DNA of 21,185 bases from a virus: the IMG/VR virus record IMGVR_UViG_3300017605_000497, positions 1 to 21,185 of that record. The stretch is one strand, 5' to 3'. A program made the translations under genes and the position numbers. The notes under the pieces were generated by a model that was not told the origin of the DNA, ran no database searches, and worked only from the letters and a program-made list of their open reading frames with translations. Below, in pieces: positions 20,479 to 21,185 of the stretch; position 1 is the stretch's first letter; each line of letters starts with the position of its first letter.

Positions 20479-20756
20479 ACTTTGATATTTACAGTGGCTA
20501 AATCGACATACTCATCATCGAAACAGATATCCACAGCCCCTTCTGGGGCTTCCTGCTTGCCGTAGCAAGCGTCCACGTACTCTTCGATGTTCAAGCGCCG
20601 AACCTTCTGCTGAGCGTATTCCTTGCCCCCACCAGACCAGACGACGACCGAATGGCCAAGTGCATGGAAGATACGGATGAGGTCGATCATCGTCCATCTA
20701 GGCTTCCCACTATACGTCTCCAGCGTACCGTCCACGTCAAATGCAATAATTGCCAT
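20475..20756 (-). CDS. HAD-superfamily-like phosphatase/hydrolase, short
   Basis: From ATG 20756 this gives 93 residues: MAIIAFDVDGTLE (HAD motif I with Asp7/Asp9), VVVWSGGG (motif II, Ser/Gly), and VDICFDDEYVDLATV near the end, as in motif IV. It lacks a cap domain and is short, like phage mini-HAD proteins. It is the first gene of the leftward operon, nine bases after a -10 element. Confidence 0.75.
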   Translation of the reverse strand: MAIIAFDVDGTLETYSGKPRWTMIDLIRIFHALGHSVVVWSGGGKEYAQQKVRRLNIEEYVDACYGKQEAPEGAVDICFDDEYVDLATVNIKV

Positions 20757-20765
20757 AGTTTCACC

Positions 20766-20795
20766 ACAATACCACACATGCAAAGCGTTTTGCAA
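20766..20795 (-). promoter_or_regulatory. Leftward promoter of the accessory operon
   Basis: TTGCAA (20795-20790), 18-base spacer, TATTGT (20771-20766) with TGG just before it. The -10 ends nine bases before ATG 20756. An inverted repeat GCAAA-gcgt-TTTGC (20780-20793) lies within the spacer and could be an operator. Confidence 0.5.
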
Positions 20796-20800
20796 TATGG

Positions 20801-20830
20801 TTGACATGGATGCTGAACGCATGGTATCAT
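20801..20830 (+). promoter_or_regulatory. Rightward promoter for the plus-strand membrane gene
   Basis: TTGACA (20801-20806), 18-base spacer, TGG then TATCAT (20825-20830). The -10 ends six bases before ATG 20837, implying a leaderless mRNA. Confidence 0.65.
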
Positions 20831-20836
20831 CAGGCC

Positions 20837-21185
20837 ATGAAAATCTCTGAAAAACTCGCCGTGTTTCTGGCGATAGAAGAATCCCAAGCCCGTACGATTC
20901 TTGTCAGCTTGATTATCCTCGCAGCATGTGGTGTAGCGATGTATGGAATCTCCAAACAATCATACACACAGGGCTACTCGGATGGTGGCACTGCAATGAC
21001 ACGTGTGCAGGAGGAAAAACACGCCGCAGAGCTGGCTTCAGCGCCTACAAGCACGATGTTCTACGTCGTCTACACTGCTTTGAGTGCTGATGGTGCTGGT
21101 CATGCTGAGTTCTCCGCGTTTATCGTAGCGCCAAAGGGTCTGCCAGATTTTGCGGAAATCTCGTCAACATTGATGCAACACCACC
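20837..21185 (+). CDS. Membrane-anchored protein, 3' end missing
   Basis: ATG 20837 opens a frame that runs off the right edge after 116 codons. Residues about 21-38 (ILVSLIILAACGVAMYG) form a membrane helix, followed by a short polar linker with Tyr/Gln/Gly and then a soluble region beginning near residue 73 (TMFYVVYTALSADGAG). It faces away from the leftward operon and has a near-ideal promoter. Unknown function. Confidence 0.65.
   Translation, partial: MKISEKLAVFLAIEESQARTILVSLIILAACGVAMYGISKQSYTQGYSDGGTAMTRVQEEKHAAELASAPTSTMFYVVYTALSADGAGHAEFSAFIVAPKGLPDFAEISSTLMQHH

Noticed and set aside
1-21185. Alternative genetic code (UGA as Gly or Trp)
   Set aside because: Many genes end in TGA within ATGA overlaps, and reading through would fuse unrelated frames; standard code fits.
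1-21185. CRISPR array or insertion sequence
   Set aside because: No regularly spaced direct repeats and no transposase-like protein or terminal repeats are seen in the window.

Overview
The window looks like about 21 kb of a tailed double-stranded DNA phage (or prophage), cut at both ends. Almost everything is read on the minus strand. The virion and packaging block, read right to left, runs: small terminase, large terminase, portal, four or five small head genes including a likely scaffold, a decoration-like protein, the HK97-fold major capsid protein, a beta-helix spike, fibre-like proteins (one with a peptidase S74 chaperone domain), membrane/holin-like proteins, two adjacent cysteine peptidases, and an incomplete structural protein leaving the left end. 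TGA is used as an ordinary stop in many ATGA gene overlaps, so this is not a UGA-recoding lineage. The low-complexity Ser/Thr/Asn style of the fibre proteins (repeated SSTN, NATTT, YASGT) resembles surface proteins of Parcubacteria/Patescibacteria. A CPR host is therefore plausible, but it is an inference.

Right of the terminase genes (about 16.6-20.8 kb) lies an early/accessory block of small, tightly overlapping genes. It holds several tiny Cys-rich putative zinc proteins, a COG3541-like nucleotidyltransferase, a HicA-like protein, a Fic protein with its own inhibitory motif, a HAD-like protein and two mini membrane proteins. At 20.76-20.84 kb a compact divergent promoter region separates this block from a plus-strand membrane protein that runs off the right end.

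The most unusual signals are non-coding. (1) Beside the small-terminase gene, a plus-strand promoter (TTGACA-17-TATACT) leads directly into a 66-nt cloverleaf with perfect stems and then a terminator-like hairpin: a compact small-RNA gene candidate next to the packaging genes. More structure, including a possible pseudoknot, follows. (2) Ahead of the decoration/capsid genes, an extended -10 promoter leads into a hairpin-rich leader ending in a long terminator-like hairpin. (3) A tRNA-like degenerate cloverleaf sits at about 4.0 kb. (4) Several genes have an extended -10 or -10-like box 6-10 nt before ATG, implying leaderless mRNAs, and downstream genes are often joined as stop-T-ATG or ATGA with no Shine-Dalgarno. 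Together these suggest leaderless initiation followed by termination-coupled reinitiation.

All function calls come from reading motifs, lengths and order by eye; no database search was run.
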